Positions 10,603-22,788 of a stretch of DNA of 64,000 nt are shown here, one piece after another. The stretch spans positions 55,034,773-55,098,772 of the forward strand of contig NC_079495.1 of the NCBI RefSeq assembly GCF_030052815.1. Reading direction: 5' to 3'. The stretch's first letter is position 1; each line of letters starts with the position of its first letter. The stretch comes from Hevea brasiliensis (lineage: Eukaryota > Streptophyta > Magnoliopsida > Malpighiales > Euphorbiaceae). The position numbers and the translations under genes were made by a program. Under the pieces are notes generated by a model. The model saw only the letters and a list, made by a program, of their open reading frames with translations. It did not search any database and was not told the DNA's origin.

Positions 10603-13600
10603 TGTAACACCCTCCCTGTAGCAACTCTGTACATTCTACTGTTCTGGTGACCAGTGTTGGTCCGGACAGCTAGAACGATCGGAAAAATATTTAAACTAAA
10701 GTGAGGGACCATAATTAACTCAAATATTAATAAGAAAAATTTAGTAAAAATTTTAGAAATAAAATACAACTAAGTCAAATGAGCCGGTGCCCAAGCGATG
10801 GGTAACCCAGAGGGAAGTTGCGGTTCTCGCAACTAGGAGCCCTAGACCCGGGGAAAAATTCATAAAATAATTTTTGGGACTCCAGAAAATGGTCATTGAG
10901 GTTCTTATGGCATTAGAATGCCAAGAAAATATTTAGAAAAATTTTTCAATCGGTACAGACAATTTTGACCCGTTAAGCCAAACGGAGGGCATTTTGGTCA
11001 TTTCGCCTTCAGAGGCAATTTTTGGCCGACTTGTCCAGTTGAGTAAATAATTATTATGACATAAAATATGAACTAATGTTGATGAAAAATTAATTTTAAG
11101 TTAGTAGAAAAGAAAAGAAAAGAAAAATCAATATAATGCAAATTATGACATCATTATGATGTCATTTACAAGTTCCCACCAATTACATTTAAATAACCAT
11201 TTAATTAACTAATAAAAGAGACATTAAAGACCAAAGAAATTAAAAAGCAAACAGCCATCTTCTTCCCTCATTCCAGCCACACCATGGCCAAGGAAAGCCC
11301 TTCATTTCCTTTCTTCATTTTAGCTTAAAGATCTCTCCAACCTTACCCCAAAACCCTTAAGTCCCTTCACTAAAATTGGTCATCCAACCTTGCTAAAGTG
11401 TTTGGCAGCCTAGAAAAGGAAAGAAAGTGAAGTTTAAGCTTGGAAAAATTCTGCCCTACAAGAAGTTAGTGCCTATTTACACATAAATCTCTCTTATTCT
11501 ATGTTAGAGACTTAAAATGAGTAAGGATTTGTGAATTAAATGAATAAAATTTATGTGTATGTACACCATGAATTTCGGCAGCCCTAAGGAAGGGATAAGA
11601 TTGATTGTTTTTTATGGACTTAGAGTGGACTAGAGATCATGTTTAAAGAATATATATATGTGGATAATGAATTAGTGAGTTAATTAAGGTATCTTGTGTA
11701 AATTCATAATGGGAATTAGGGTTTTGGGAGTGAAACTTGGACTTTGTTCATGAAATGGTGAGAGAACATTCTAATAGTCATTTAGTGATCATTTGAAGTA
11801 AGTTGACCATAATTTAAAGTGAATTAGAGTATTACAAACTGAATTGGTATGCTGCCTAGTGAGGGCAGCAGGTGAGGTTGTGAGTCCAGCCTGTTTGGAC
11901 TACCATAACTCTGGCTGTGTAGGTTCAATTGGTGTTTGGCCAATTGGACATGAAACTAGACATATAATGGCACAATTTTGGTGAAGAAACCATGCCCAAA
12001 AGACCAAATCAAGTGGACTAAAAACTGGCCCCAATCCGGATGTCCTGCAACCAGATTCTGCAGAATGACCAAATGAATAGTAATTGTTCATTTGGCCATA
12101 ACTCATTGTAGAATGGCCCAATTGACCTGAAATTTTTACAGCAATAAGTTAAGATATAGACAAACAACTTTCATGAAGAAACATACCCCAAATTATGACC
12201 AGAACCTATCCAACAAGGCAGTTGTAGTCACTGTTCACTGCACTGTAGATATGGTCAGTTCAGCAATTTTTCAATCCGGCCAGCTGTGGTTTTTGGACCA
12301 TAACTAGAGCTAAAAAACTTCAAATGGAGTGATTCTAAAAAAGAAATTCAACTAGACAAAATAAGGAACAACTTTCATGTTTATCATTTTCTCAAATTCT
12401 CACTGCAACAGCAACTAATGGAACAGTAAAATTTAGGTATGAAAACTGAAAAATTCTGCTCCCTTAGTTTTAAGCTTAGGAATGGTATTGGTGATTAATT
12501 CCAACAAGTTTTGAATGCAAAATGTGGTACATTGGGAGTGTTAAAACCAATGTACCTATTTTCTATGCAAAAGTCAACATTTTTGTTGACTAGTGAAGTG
12601 AATAGTGACACCAAAACTTGAAATTCAAAAATTGAAGAATTCAAAAGTATCAAATGCCCTAGTATACCTAACAAGATTGGTTTGGATAGTTTGGCATGCC
12701 AATAGGGTTCAGTTAGCAGTACTGCACATGGCATTATGCCATTCTGTGATTTCATGGCTTTTAGCCATTCTGACATTGTGTTGATATTTGGCCTTGTGCC
12801 TATTGTCATTACAGTTTATTAGCTGTTCTGTTGCACACCGGGAGATGCATATGTGACCGATGGTGTGACGGCCCGAGGTACTAGATACCCAAAGGCTGGG
12901 CCATCGTTTATCCACCCATTCGTCCTGTATAGGTTACTTGGGCAACCAAAAGAATGAAAGTGGATAAATTTAACGAAATAATGAATATAACAAGTACAAA
13001 ACAAGTAAGACATTGATACATTCAATGCATATTTATTTCTGTTATTTCCTTTTATTTTATTATTAGCACCACTAAGCATTATTGCTTAGTGCATTGCTTT
13101 TGCCACGCGTAGGTTCTAGAGATACTAACCGAGAGCCCAGCAGACCACAGACTGGGTGAGACCTCCTGCAGCTCTGCATAGTGTCCGTGTCACCTCACCA
13201 TCCACAGTGCATTGGTAGGACACTAGGTTTCATTTTGGTATTTTGTAATTAACTTTTATTTCCTTTAGTATAATTGAAACTTATGTAATGTATTTTGATG
13301 TTCATGTAAATAATGAAAATTGTGGTTATGAATGGAAAATTTGAATATTTATTTATTGTTTGTATATGAGTACCATGAGAAATGAATGTTTGAGTAATGG
13401 AAAGGTTGTTGAAAATCATATTGAGACTTTGTTGATGAAATGGAGTTGGGATTGTTTGGAAATGATTTTGGAAGTGTTTTTCACAGGTTCCGAAGAACTG
13501 TTTTCTCCATTTTTAGCCGGTACTCTACCGGATTTTCTATAAAATTTTCGAAACCTCAAATAAATTATAATTTCAATAAATGACTTAAATGAATTATATT

Positions 13601-13715
13601 TCACAAGTTATATTCAAAACTATGATAAAAATTAATTAAGATAAAATAGAGTGTTCTGGTACACCGTGTGACATAACTTACTCGGATATACTGTAGACGG
13701 GTAAGGGGTGTCACA
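10603..13715 (+). repeat. B1 5' LTR (3,113 bp)
   Basis: It starts TGTAACACCCTCCC and ends GGGTGTCACA. The first ~60 bases resemble those of the A family. Three diverged ~200-bp modules carrying CATAACT with a downstream CAACTTTCATG are visible (about 11898, 12095 and 12297). The partner is 41061-44162 (3,102 bp). AGCAGTACTGC at 12715-12725 is AGCGATCGC in the partner (43174-43182). Confidence 0.94.
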
Positions 13716-13720
13716 TTTAG

Positions 13721-13732
13721 TGGTATCAGAGC
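13721..13732 (+). other. B1 primer-binding site
   Basis: TGGTATCAGAGC lies 5 bases after the 5' LTR. It is the standard plant retrotransposon site complementary to the 3' end of initiator Met-tRNA. Confidence 0.92.
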
Positions 13733-13842
13733 ATGGTTTAGGCGTTTATGGGCCTAGATTGAGTCCATACCATGCATTGCATTTGTAAAAGTCGAGGTGA
13801 CACTAATGCAGATCTGTTTGTCTTTCTTATTTTGAATAGGAT

Positions 13843-14889
13843 ATGGACCCTACATCACAGAGGGCAGTTGAGGAGGAAGTGGAGAGTCATGCTTCACCTG
13901 CAGCAGCTGAGACTGGGGGTATGGGAGAACCTGCTCCGCCCGACTCAAGCGAGCACCTTTCGGCCTCCACGAGCCATGTTCCAACAAATGGCCGAATTTT
14001 TCAAACAAATGGCTGGGGTAATGCCACCACCACCACCACCTCCACAACCAAAATCACACCTGGAAAAATTGAGAAAGTTTGGAGCAGTGGACTTCTTTGG
14101 CAAGAGAGAAGATGATTACATTGCGGTAGAATTGGTTGAACAGAACAGGCAGAGTTTTAAAACAACTCCACTGCACCCCAGAGCAAAATTTAGAGGCTAC
14201 TGTATCTCTGTTGCAAGATGATGCATATGAATGGTGGGACATGGTATCCAGTGAAGTGCAGCCAGAAGTTATAACTTGGGACTTCTTCCTCTCCGAATTT
14301 AAGAAGAAATATGTGGGTAGTGTATACCTGGAAGAGAGAAGAAGAGAGTTCATTAATCTGAGGCAGAGACAGCTGCCAGTGGCCGAGTATGAAAAGGAAT
14401 TTGTCAGATTAAGCCGCTACGGAAGGGAGATAGTCCCTAATGAGGCTGAAAGGTGTAAGAGATTTGAAGAGGGACTAAATGACAACATAAAGATCATGAT
14501 CACTGCCTTGGGAATTACCGACTTCACTAAGTTAGGGGAAGCTGCAATAAAGGTTGAAAAAGTAAGAATCAGTGAGCAGACTAGAAGGGAAAGACAGCAG
14601 AAGAGGGGCCCAGGTCAGTCTAGTTCATCTCCTACATTTGGGAAGAAGTTCAAAGGTCCACCTGCACAGAGTTCAGGTTAGCCACAAGGTCAGGGTCAGT
14701 CTCAAGGGCCCAGACCACTGTTTACCCCTAGGAGAGGTCAGTCCACACCATCAGTGGGCAGCTCTCCAGGGATGGGGTTCAGGGGACCAGCCCCAATAAC
14801 TTCTGCATGTCCACATTGCCTGAAGTGGCATAAGGGGGAGTGTTGGAGAGTGGCGGTGCTCGCTTAGGTGTGGGTCAACAGAGCATCGA
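13843..14889 (+). pseudogene. B1 gag
   Basis: Gag begins at ATG 13843 (MDPTSQRAVEEEVES), nearly identical to the C gag start at 20524. The N-terminal part has a Pro run coded by CAC/CCA repeats near 14028-14052. The gag core continues in another frame at 14136-14681, with YEWWDMV, SEFKKKYVGS and EYEKEFVRLSRYG. Frameshifts lie between 13843 and 14136, and a stop follows the Ser/Lys-rich linker (TAG near 14680). A zinc-knuckle remnant (CPHC...HKGEC) is visible near 14806-14845. It is not translatable as one protein. Confidence 0.88.
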
Positions 14890-16732
14890 TTGAAGAAGCG
14901 TCCCACAAAACTACTACAATTTGCTCCAACACAAGCGCATGCACACGCTCTGCACCACAAAGGGGTAGGAAATGCAAATCGATGCGGTGGGACCATCACA
15001 GAGGCTGCATCCGAGCGAGAGAGGCACGATAATGTACCACCTGCCATAGCTTATGCCATTAGAGCTCAGGAGGAGCAAGATGCCCCGGACGTCATCAGGG
15101 GTACGTTCTCCCTCTACATTACATCTGTGCATGCATTAGTGGATCTAGGATCCACTCATTCATACATCTGCATCAACCTACCCGTAGAAAGGGGGATACT
15201 AGTAGGGGAGAGTGACCAAGACATTCCGGTCACTAATCCATTGGGCCACAGTGTAGTGGTGAACAAAGTATACAAGGGTTGCCCGTTAAGGATTCAGGGG
15301 TATGAATTTTTGGCAGACCTGATTGAGTTGCCCTTCCACGAGTTTGACGTGATTTTGGGAATGGATTGGTTGTCACGTCGTCAGGCAATAGTTGATTGTA
15401 AACTGAAGAGGATTTCTTTAAAAACTTCTAAGGGTAATGAGATCACAGTTGTGGGGGAAAGGACAGATTTCTTGTCCAATGTCATCTCAGCCACAGTTGC
15501 AAGAAGAATGATGAGAAAAGGCTGTGAAGCCTACCTAGCACATGTGGTGGATACTAGGCAGGCTAAGCCAAACCTGAGTGATATACCCACAGTAAGAGAC
15601 TTCCCAGAGGTATTTCCTGAAGAATTGCCCGGTTTGCCACCAGAAAGGGAAGTTGAATTTGCTATTGAGACACTGCCGGGTACAGCACCCATTTCCATTA
15701 CTCCTTATAGGATGGCACCCACTGAATTGAGGGAGTTGAAAACTCAGTTGCAAGAGTTACTTGATAAGGGGTTTATATGCCCCAGTGTGTCACCATGGGG
15801 AGCTCCAGTGCTGTTTGTGAAAAAGAAGGATGGGACTTTGAGGTTATGCATCGATTACCGGCAGTTGAATAAAGTGACTGTGAAGAACAAATATCCGTTG
15901 CCTAGAATTGATGATTTGTTTGATCAATTGAAGGGAGCAGGAGTATTTTTCAAAATTGATCTCAGATCAGGGTATCATCAGTTGAGGGTGAAGGATGCAG
16001 ATGTGCCAAAGACTGCATTCAGGACCCGGTATGGGCATTATGAGTTTCTGGTGATGCCCTTTGGCCTAACAAATGCACCAGCTGCATTTATGTACCTTAT
16101 GAACCGTATCTTCCATCCATACCTAGATCGGTTCGTAGTGGTCTTTATTAATGATATTTTGGTGTATTCCAAGACCAGGGAAGAATATGATGAACATCTG
16201 AGGATTGTTCTGCAAACCCTGAGAGAAAAGAAGCTGTATGCTAAGTTGTCCAAGTGTGACTTTTGGTTGAATGAGATTGCATTCCTTGGACACATAGTGT
16301 CAGCTGATGGGATTAGAGTGGATCCCAAGAAAATAGAAGCAGTGATGGAATGGAAGCCTCCCAGGAATACAACTGAGGTCAGAAGCTTTTTGGGGCTAGC
16401 TGGGTATTACAGAAGATTTGTGAAAGGATTTTCCCTAATAGCTGCTCCAATGACCAAGTTGTTACACAAGAATGTCAGATTTGACTGGAATGACAAGTGT
16501 CAGGCTAGTTTTGAGAAGTTGAAGGCTATGTTGTGAGGCACGGTGTGCACGACCAATGTCGAAAGGACTTTATGGTCTACAATGATGCCTCTCATAATGG
16601 GTTAGGGTGTGTATTGATGCAAGAGGGGAAGGTGGTCGCTTATGCTTCCAGGCAGCTAAGGCCACATGAACAAAATTACCCTACCCATGATCTAGAGCTT
16701 GCAGCAATTATCTTCGCACTGAAGATATGGAG
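14890..16732 (+). pseudogene. B1 pol: protease - reverse transcriptase - RNase H start
   Basis: The long frame 14890-16536 covers the aspartic protease and RT. The true homology to protease starts near 15040, so the Met at 14890 is not a natural start. In protease the active site reads D-L-G (Asp at 15142-15144) instead of DSG/DTG, followed by ILGMDWL. RT has the expected [24 protein letters not shown] and MPFGLTNAP motifs, but the catalytic box is FIND (Asn codon AAT at 16150-16152) instead of F/YIDD, so polymerisation should be lost. The frame stops at 16534-16536. RNase H follows at 16533-16732 ([11 protein letters not shown]) and is cut by element C after W-codon TGG. It continues at 35079. 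Confidence 0.93.
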
Positions 16733-17766
16733 TGTAACACCCTCCCGGTAGCGATTCCGTACATTCTACTATTCCGGTGACCGGTGTCGGTCCGGACAGC
16801 TAGAACGTTCGGAAAAATATTTAAACTTAAGCGAGGAACCATAATTAACTCAAATATTAATAAGAAAAATTTAGTAAAAATTTTAGAAATAAAATACAAC
16901 CAAGTTAAATGAGCCGGTGCCCAAGCGATGGGTAACCAGAGGTAAGTTGCGGTTCTCGCAACGAGGAGCCCTAGACCCGGGGAAAAATTCATAAAATAAT
17001 TTTTGGGACTCCAAAGAAGGGTCATTGAGATTCCTATGGCATTAGAATGCCAAGAAAATATTTAGAAAAATTTTTCAATCGGTACAGATAATTTTGACCC
17101 GTTAAGCCAAACGGAGGGCATTTTGGTCATTTCGCCTTCAGAGACGATTTTTGGCCGACTTGTCCAGTTGAGTAAATAATTATTATGACATAAAATATGA
17201 ATGAACATTACTAAAAATGAAATTGGAAATGAGTAGTGGATAAAAGAAAAGGAAAATGAAATAAAAAGCAATTTATGACATCTTGATGATGTCATTTAAA
17301 AGCCATAACTAATCACAATTAAGTAACCATTTGACTAATTAATAAAAGAGATAAATAAAGACCAAGGAAGACCAAAAACAAGCAGCCATCTTCTTCTTCA
17401 AAACGTGATCCTCTCCTCCATAACCCTCCATGGAAGTTTTCTTTAATTACTTCCATTTTCCCATGAATTTGCACTATAAAACCCTAAGTCCCTTCACTAA
17501 AAGCTTGTCTCTACCTCTTGGGAAGTGTTTGGCAGCCTAGAAAGTGAAGGAAAGTGAAGTTTTAGCTTGGAAAATTCTGCCCTACAAGAGGTTAGTGCAC
17601 ATATATACTTAAAACTCTTTAATCCCATGCTAGAGACTTGAAACAAGTATGAATTTGTAACTTAAATGAATAAAAGTTATGTGTATGTCCACCATGATTT
17701 TTGGCAGCCCTAAAGAAGGAACATGATTGAGTGTCTTGATGGACTTAGAGTGAACTAGAGTGTATG

Positions 17767-17809
<43 letters not shown>

Positions 17810-20401
17810 AGGAATGAAAGTGATTAATTAAGATAGTTGTGAAAATTTATAATGGAAATTAGGGTTTTGAGGTGTGAAACTTGGATTTAGCTTATGAAAT
17901 TGTGAAAGAACATTATAAGGGTCAATTAGTGACCATTTTAGGCAAGTTGACCATAATTTGGACTGAAATGTAGCATGGCAAAGGAAATGAGTAGGCTGCC
18001 TTGTAAGTGCAGCAGGGTGACTGAAATTTTAGTCCACTTGGACTGCCATATCTTGGGCTGTGTTGGTCCAATTGGTGTTTGGCCAATTGGACATGAAACT
18101 AGGCTTATAATGGCACATTTTTGCTGAAGAAACCATGCCCAAAAGACCAAAGCAAGTGGACCAAAAGTTGGCCCCAATCCGTATCCCCTGCAACAGCACC
18201 TACAGAAATGACCAAATGAACAGTAACTGTTCATTTGGCCATAACTCACTGTAGATTTGGTCAATTGACCTGAAATTTTTACAGCAACAGGTTAAGACAT
18301 ATACAAACAACTTTCATGAAGAAAGCTACCCCAAATTATGGCCAGAACCTATTCAAATATGCAGTCACAGTCACTGTTCATGTTACTGTAGATATGGTAA
18401 TTTCTGCAAAATGGAAATCCGGCCAGCTGTGGTTTTTGGACCATATCTGGAGCTACAAAACTCCAAATGGAGTGATTCAGAAAAAGAAATTCAACTAGAC
18501 AAAATAAGGAACAACTTTTATGCTTACCAATTCCTCAAATTTCCACTGTAACAGTTCTTAATGGAACAGTAAAGTTATGGTACAAAATCTGAAAAATCTG
18601 CTCCTTTGGTTTAATGCTTAGAAATGGTATTAACGCTTAATGCCAACAAGTTTTAAATACAAAATGTGGTATCTTTGAGAACTTAGGTTCAATAAATTTA
18701 TTGTGTATGAAAAATTCAACATTTTGGTTTACTAGTAAGGTGAATAGTAAACAAAATGACACATATTACATAAGTAATACAACTTGAAATATAAATTGTA
18801 ATTAACACAAATGGATTGTTTAGAGTATAAATGAGATAAAGTTATCATTAGGATTTACGTCTTTGTTTCAAATAGGATTATAATACCTTGTACAAAAATT
18901 GGTACATGAGAGGTAATAATGTGAATACTAATTCATATAAATATTGTAACGATTAGATGAATCACATGGATGTGTAAATGGGTGAATTGCTCTCATCATG
19001 AGAGAAATGGAAATATTTCGATGTACAAATGGTACATGAAAATCGATTGATGTAAATTGCAATTAACGTGAATGGTATGATGAATGCATAAATTATATAA
19101 AAATGAGATTTGAAGATTTATGCTTCTACTATAAATAAAATTAAAATACTATGAACGATAATTGGAACATAAAATGAAATAATAAAACTTATGAACATTT
19201 AATGATATTATGTGCCCTTGCATTGCCTAGACATGTGTGTCGGATTGGATAGTTTGGCATGCCAATAGAGTATTGTTTTAGCAGTACTGCGAAAGGCTTT
19301 ATGCCTGTATTCATGGCTTTATGCCCGTATTCATGGCTTTTATGCCCGTATTCATGGCTTTTATGCTCGATTATGTGATATCATGGCTTTTAGCCATCGA
19401 TTGTGCATACGTGGTTGGCGTTACGCGTCCCATGGTATAACGCCCGAGACACGCGGTGTCGGTGCTAACGACCCGTTATCCATCGATCGTTCAAGATAGG
19501 TTACTTGGGCATGGAAAAGTATAACTGTAATTGAACTGATTGTTAAAGAAAATACGAAAATTAAATATCAGGAATGATTATGATAGAATACAAAGAAACT
19601 CAAGATCATGAAGAAAATAATTAATAAAATGCATGAAGAAGTTAATATCATAAAACGTAATTAGCCCTCGACTAAACATTAAGTTGGTAATTATTCAGTT
19701 CTTATGAACACAATGGCTAAGAAATTATGATTTTTATTTGCATATTATATTTTCTTGTATTATTGGCACCACTAAGCTTTATGCTTAGCGCGTCGCTTTT
19801 GCAACGCATAGGTACTGAAGATTTGGACAGAGGGCCCAGTAGACCACAGATTGGGTAAGGCCGTTCACAGTTCTGCATAGTGTCTGTGTCACCTCACCGT
19901 CTGCAGTGCATTGGTAGGACGCTAGGTATCATTTTGATATTTTGTAGCTAATTTTGATTTTCTCATATGTAATTAAACTTGTATAATGTATATTGATGTT
20001 CATGTAAATTATGAAAATTATATTTGTGAATGGAAAAGAGAATGTTTATTTGTGATTTATACTTAATTATGACATGTGATGGATGATTGAGAACTGAAAT
20101 TGGAAATTGTTGAGATTTTGATATTGGAGTTTGTGAATGATGGAATAAGAATATTGGAAGTGTTTCTAACAGGTTCCGAAGAACTATTTTCTCCATTTTT
20201 AGCCGGTACTCCGCCGGATTTTCTTTAAAATTTTCGGAACCTCAAATAAATAATACTTTTGATATATGGCTAAAATAAATTATATTTCATAAATTATATT
20301 CACAAGCATGATATAAATTAATTAAGGTATATTAGAATGTGCCGGTACACCGTGTGGCATTACTTACTCGGGTATACTGTACACGGGTAAGGGGTGTCAC
20401 A
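16733..20401 (+). repeat. C 5' LTR (3,669 bp)
   Basis: It starts TGTAACACCCTCCCGG and ends GGGTGTCACA. It is related to the B LTRs but has its own ~0.5-kb A/T-rich stretch around 18720-19240. It contains an (AT)18 microsatellite at 17771-17806 and several near-repeats of a CCCGTATTCATGGCTTT-like unit around 19300-19370. The partner 3' LTR is 3,689 bp once D is removed. The 20-bp excess equals the difference in (AT)n length, so other indels are few or cancel out. Confidence 0.94.
17771..17806. repeat. (AT)18 microsatellite in the C 5' LTR
   Basis: There are 36 bases of pure AT. The same site in the C 3' LTR (32431-32486) has 28 AT units. Both LTRs were identical at insertion, so the difference arose later. 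Confidence 0.97.
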
Positions 20402-20406
20402 TTTAG

Positions 20407-20418
20407 TGGTATCAGAGC
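20407..20418 (+). other. C primer-binding site
   Basis: TGGTATCAGAGC lies 5 bases after the C 5' LTR, at the same spacing as in B1. Confidence 0.92.
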
Positions 20419-20523
20419 ACGGTTTAGGCGTTTCTGGACCTAGATAGATTGCATATCATGCATTGCATTTGTAAGAGTCGAGGTGACACTAATGCAGATA
20501 TGTTTGTCTTTGTTAAATAGGAT

Positions 20524-21723
20524 ATGGACCCTTCATCTCAGAGGGCAGTCGAGGAGGAAGTGGAGAGTCATGCTCCACCTGCAGCAGCTGAGACTGGGGG
20601 CATGAGAGAATCTGCTCCGCCAGCTCAAGCAGAGCCTGTTCAGCCTCCACAGGCCATGTTTCAGCCAATGGCCGATTTCTTTAGACAAATGGCCGGGGTA
20701 ATGCCAGCACCACCACCACCACCAACTCCACAGCAGAAATCACACCTGGAAAGACTAAGAAAGTTTAGAGCTGTGGACTTCTATGGCAAGAGAGAAGATG
20801 ACTGCATTGCGAAAATTGGTTGAGCAGATGTAATTCTAAAACAACTCCATTGCACTCGAGCAAAACTTGGAATCTGTGTATCTCTGTGCAAGACGATGCA
20901 TATGAATGGTGGGACAACGTGTCCAGTGAAGTGCAGCAGAAATAGTGACATGGGACTTCTTTCTCTCCTAATTTAAGAAGAAATATGTGAATCTGTATAC
21001 CTAGAAGAGAGAAGAAGAGAGTTTATTAACTTTGGCGAGAGACAATTGTCAGTGGCCGAGTATGAGAAGGAATTCGTAAGATTGAGCCGCTATGGAAGGG
21101 AGATAGTCCCTAATGAAGCTGAAAGGTGTAAGAGATTTGAAGGGGGATTAAATGATAATATAAAGATCATGATCACTGCCTTGGGGATCACAGACTTCAC
21201 TAAATTAGTGGAAGCTACATTAAAAGTGGAGAAAGTGAGAATAAATGAACAAAATAGGAAAGATAGGCAGCGTAAGAGGGAATTTGGACCAGGACAGTCA
21301 AGTATACCGACTGATAGTAAGAAGTTTAAGGGTTCTGGTTCACAAGATCAGACACAGGGCCACAGAGGCCAGATTGGAATATCTATAGCTAGTTCCCCGG
21401 GCACAATAACAAGGGGATCAACCCCAGTGCCTGAATGTATGCATTGTGGTAGAAGACACAGAGGGGAGTGCCGACTGTTAACTGGAGAGTGTTTTAAGTG
21501 TGGGGCTACGGATCATTTCATAAGAGATTGCCCACAGAGGAGTGGTTCAATAGCTCCGGTACAAATTGATAGACCTTCCCTTATAATTCAAAGGGGTAAA
21601 AGATCGGGTAGAGCAGAAACGGCTGACATTTCACAGAAGATTGTTTCTGAGACAGTTGAAAAGCCCAAGTCGTGGTGGCACCACAAGTATATGCTATGGA
21701 AGCTCGGGAAGAGCCAAACCTGA
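20524..21723 (+). pseudogene. C gag (only coding region of the gag-only element)
   Basis: ATG 20524 opens a gag like B1's (Ala/Pro-rich N-terminus with a Pro run near 20710-20730, then the RKFRAVDFYGKRED core). The frame breaks at about 20823. The equivalent of the B1 core (AYEWWD near 20896) is scrambled by several short indels. It resumes in the same phase at 21046-21723 (EYEKEFVRLSRYG) and includes two tandem zinc knuckles at 21436-21531: a variant C-x2-C-x3-H-x3-C and a canonical C-x2-C-x4-H-x4-C. Downstream, in another frame, YAMEAREEPN matches the very start of protease, after which pol is missing. Several breaks coincide with CAG written as CG/CGA relative to B1 (for example GGCGAGAGACA at 21034-21044 against GGCAGAGACA at 14362-14371), so part of the damage may be a sequence error. 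Confidence 0.87.
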
Positions 21724-21818
21724 TAATCGATGAGGCGATACAAGGAAGTGAAGAAACAAGGAGGTAGCAACTCCCCGATTACTTAAGTCAGGTAAATTTC
21801 GAGGACGAAATTTAAATT

Positions 21819-21830
21819 AGAGGGGAAGAG
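21819..21830 (+). other. C polypurine tract
   Basis: AGAGGGGAAGAG immediately precedes the 3' LTR, one base before its start. It is identical to the B1 tract at 41048-41059. It primes plus-strand synthesis in related elements. Confidence 0.88.
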
Positions 21831-21831
21831 T

Positions 21832-22788
21832 TGTAACACCCTCCCGGTAGCGATTTTCGTACATTCTACTGTTCCGGTGACCGGTGTCGGTCCGGACAGC
21901 TAGAACGTTTGGAAAAATATTTAAACTTAAGTGAGGAACCATAATTAACTCAAATATTAATAAGAAAAATTTAGTAAAAATTTTAGAAATAAAATACAAC
22001 CAAGTTAAATGAGCCGGTGCCCAAGCGATGGGTAACCAGAGGTAAGTTGCGGTTCTCGCAACGAGGAGCCCTAGACCCGGGGAAAAATTCATAAAATAAT
22101 TTTTGGGACTCCAAAGAAGGGTCATTGAGATTCCTATGGCATTAGAATGCTAAGGAAATATTTAGAAAAATTTTTCAATCGGTACAGACAATTTTGACCC
22201 GTTAAGCCAAACGGAGGGCATTTTGGTCATTTCGCCTTCAGAGACTATTTTTGGCCGACTTGTCCAGTTGAGTAAATAATTATTATGACATAAAATACGA
22301 ATGAACATTACTAAAAATGAAATTGGAAATGAGTAGTGGATAAAAGAAAAGGAAAATGAAATAAAAAGCAATTTATGACATCTTGATGATGTCATTTAAA
22401 AGCCATAACCAATCACAATTAAGTAACCATTTGACTAATTAATAAAAGAGATAAATAAAGACCAAGAAAGACCAAAAACAAGCAGCCATCTTCTTCTTCA
22501 AAACGTGATCCTCTCCTCCATAACCCTCCATGGAAGTTTTCTTTAATTACTTCCATTTTCCCATGAATTTGCACTATAAAACCCTAAGTCCCTTCACTAA
22601 AAGCTTGTCTCTACCTCCTGGGAAGTGTTTGGCAGCCTAGAAAGTGAAGGAAAGTGAAGTTTTAGCTTGGAAAATTCTGCCCTACAAGAGGTTAGTGCAC
22701 ATATATACTTAAAACTCTTTAATCCCATGCTAGAGACTTGAAACAAGTATGAATTTGTAACTTAAATGAATAAAAGTTATGTGTATGT
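21832..22788 (+). repeat. C 3' LTR, first part (before D)
   Basis: It matches 16733-17689 of the 5' LTR with a few changes. It ends at TATGT (22784-22788), the target duplication of copia D, and continues after TATGT at 32342-32346. Confidence 0.95.

Noticed and set aside
12495..13079. Overlapping minus-strand frames of 68-104 codons in the B LTR
   Set aside because: They are antisense within an LTR, are not conserved in the partner LTR (42961-43540) and have no domains.
13850..14047. Minus-strand frame with a Trp run (MWRWWWWWHY)
   Set aside because: It is the shadow of the CAC/CCA proline codons of B1 gag on the other strand.
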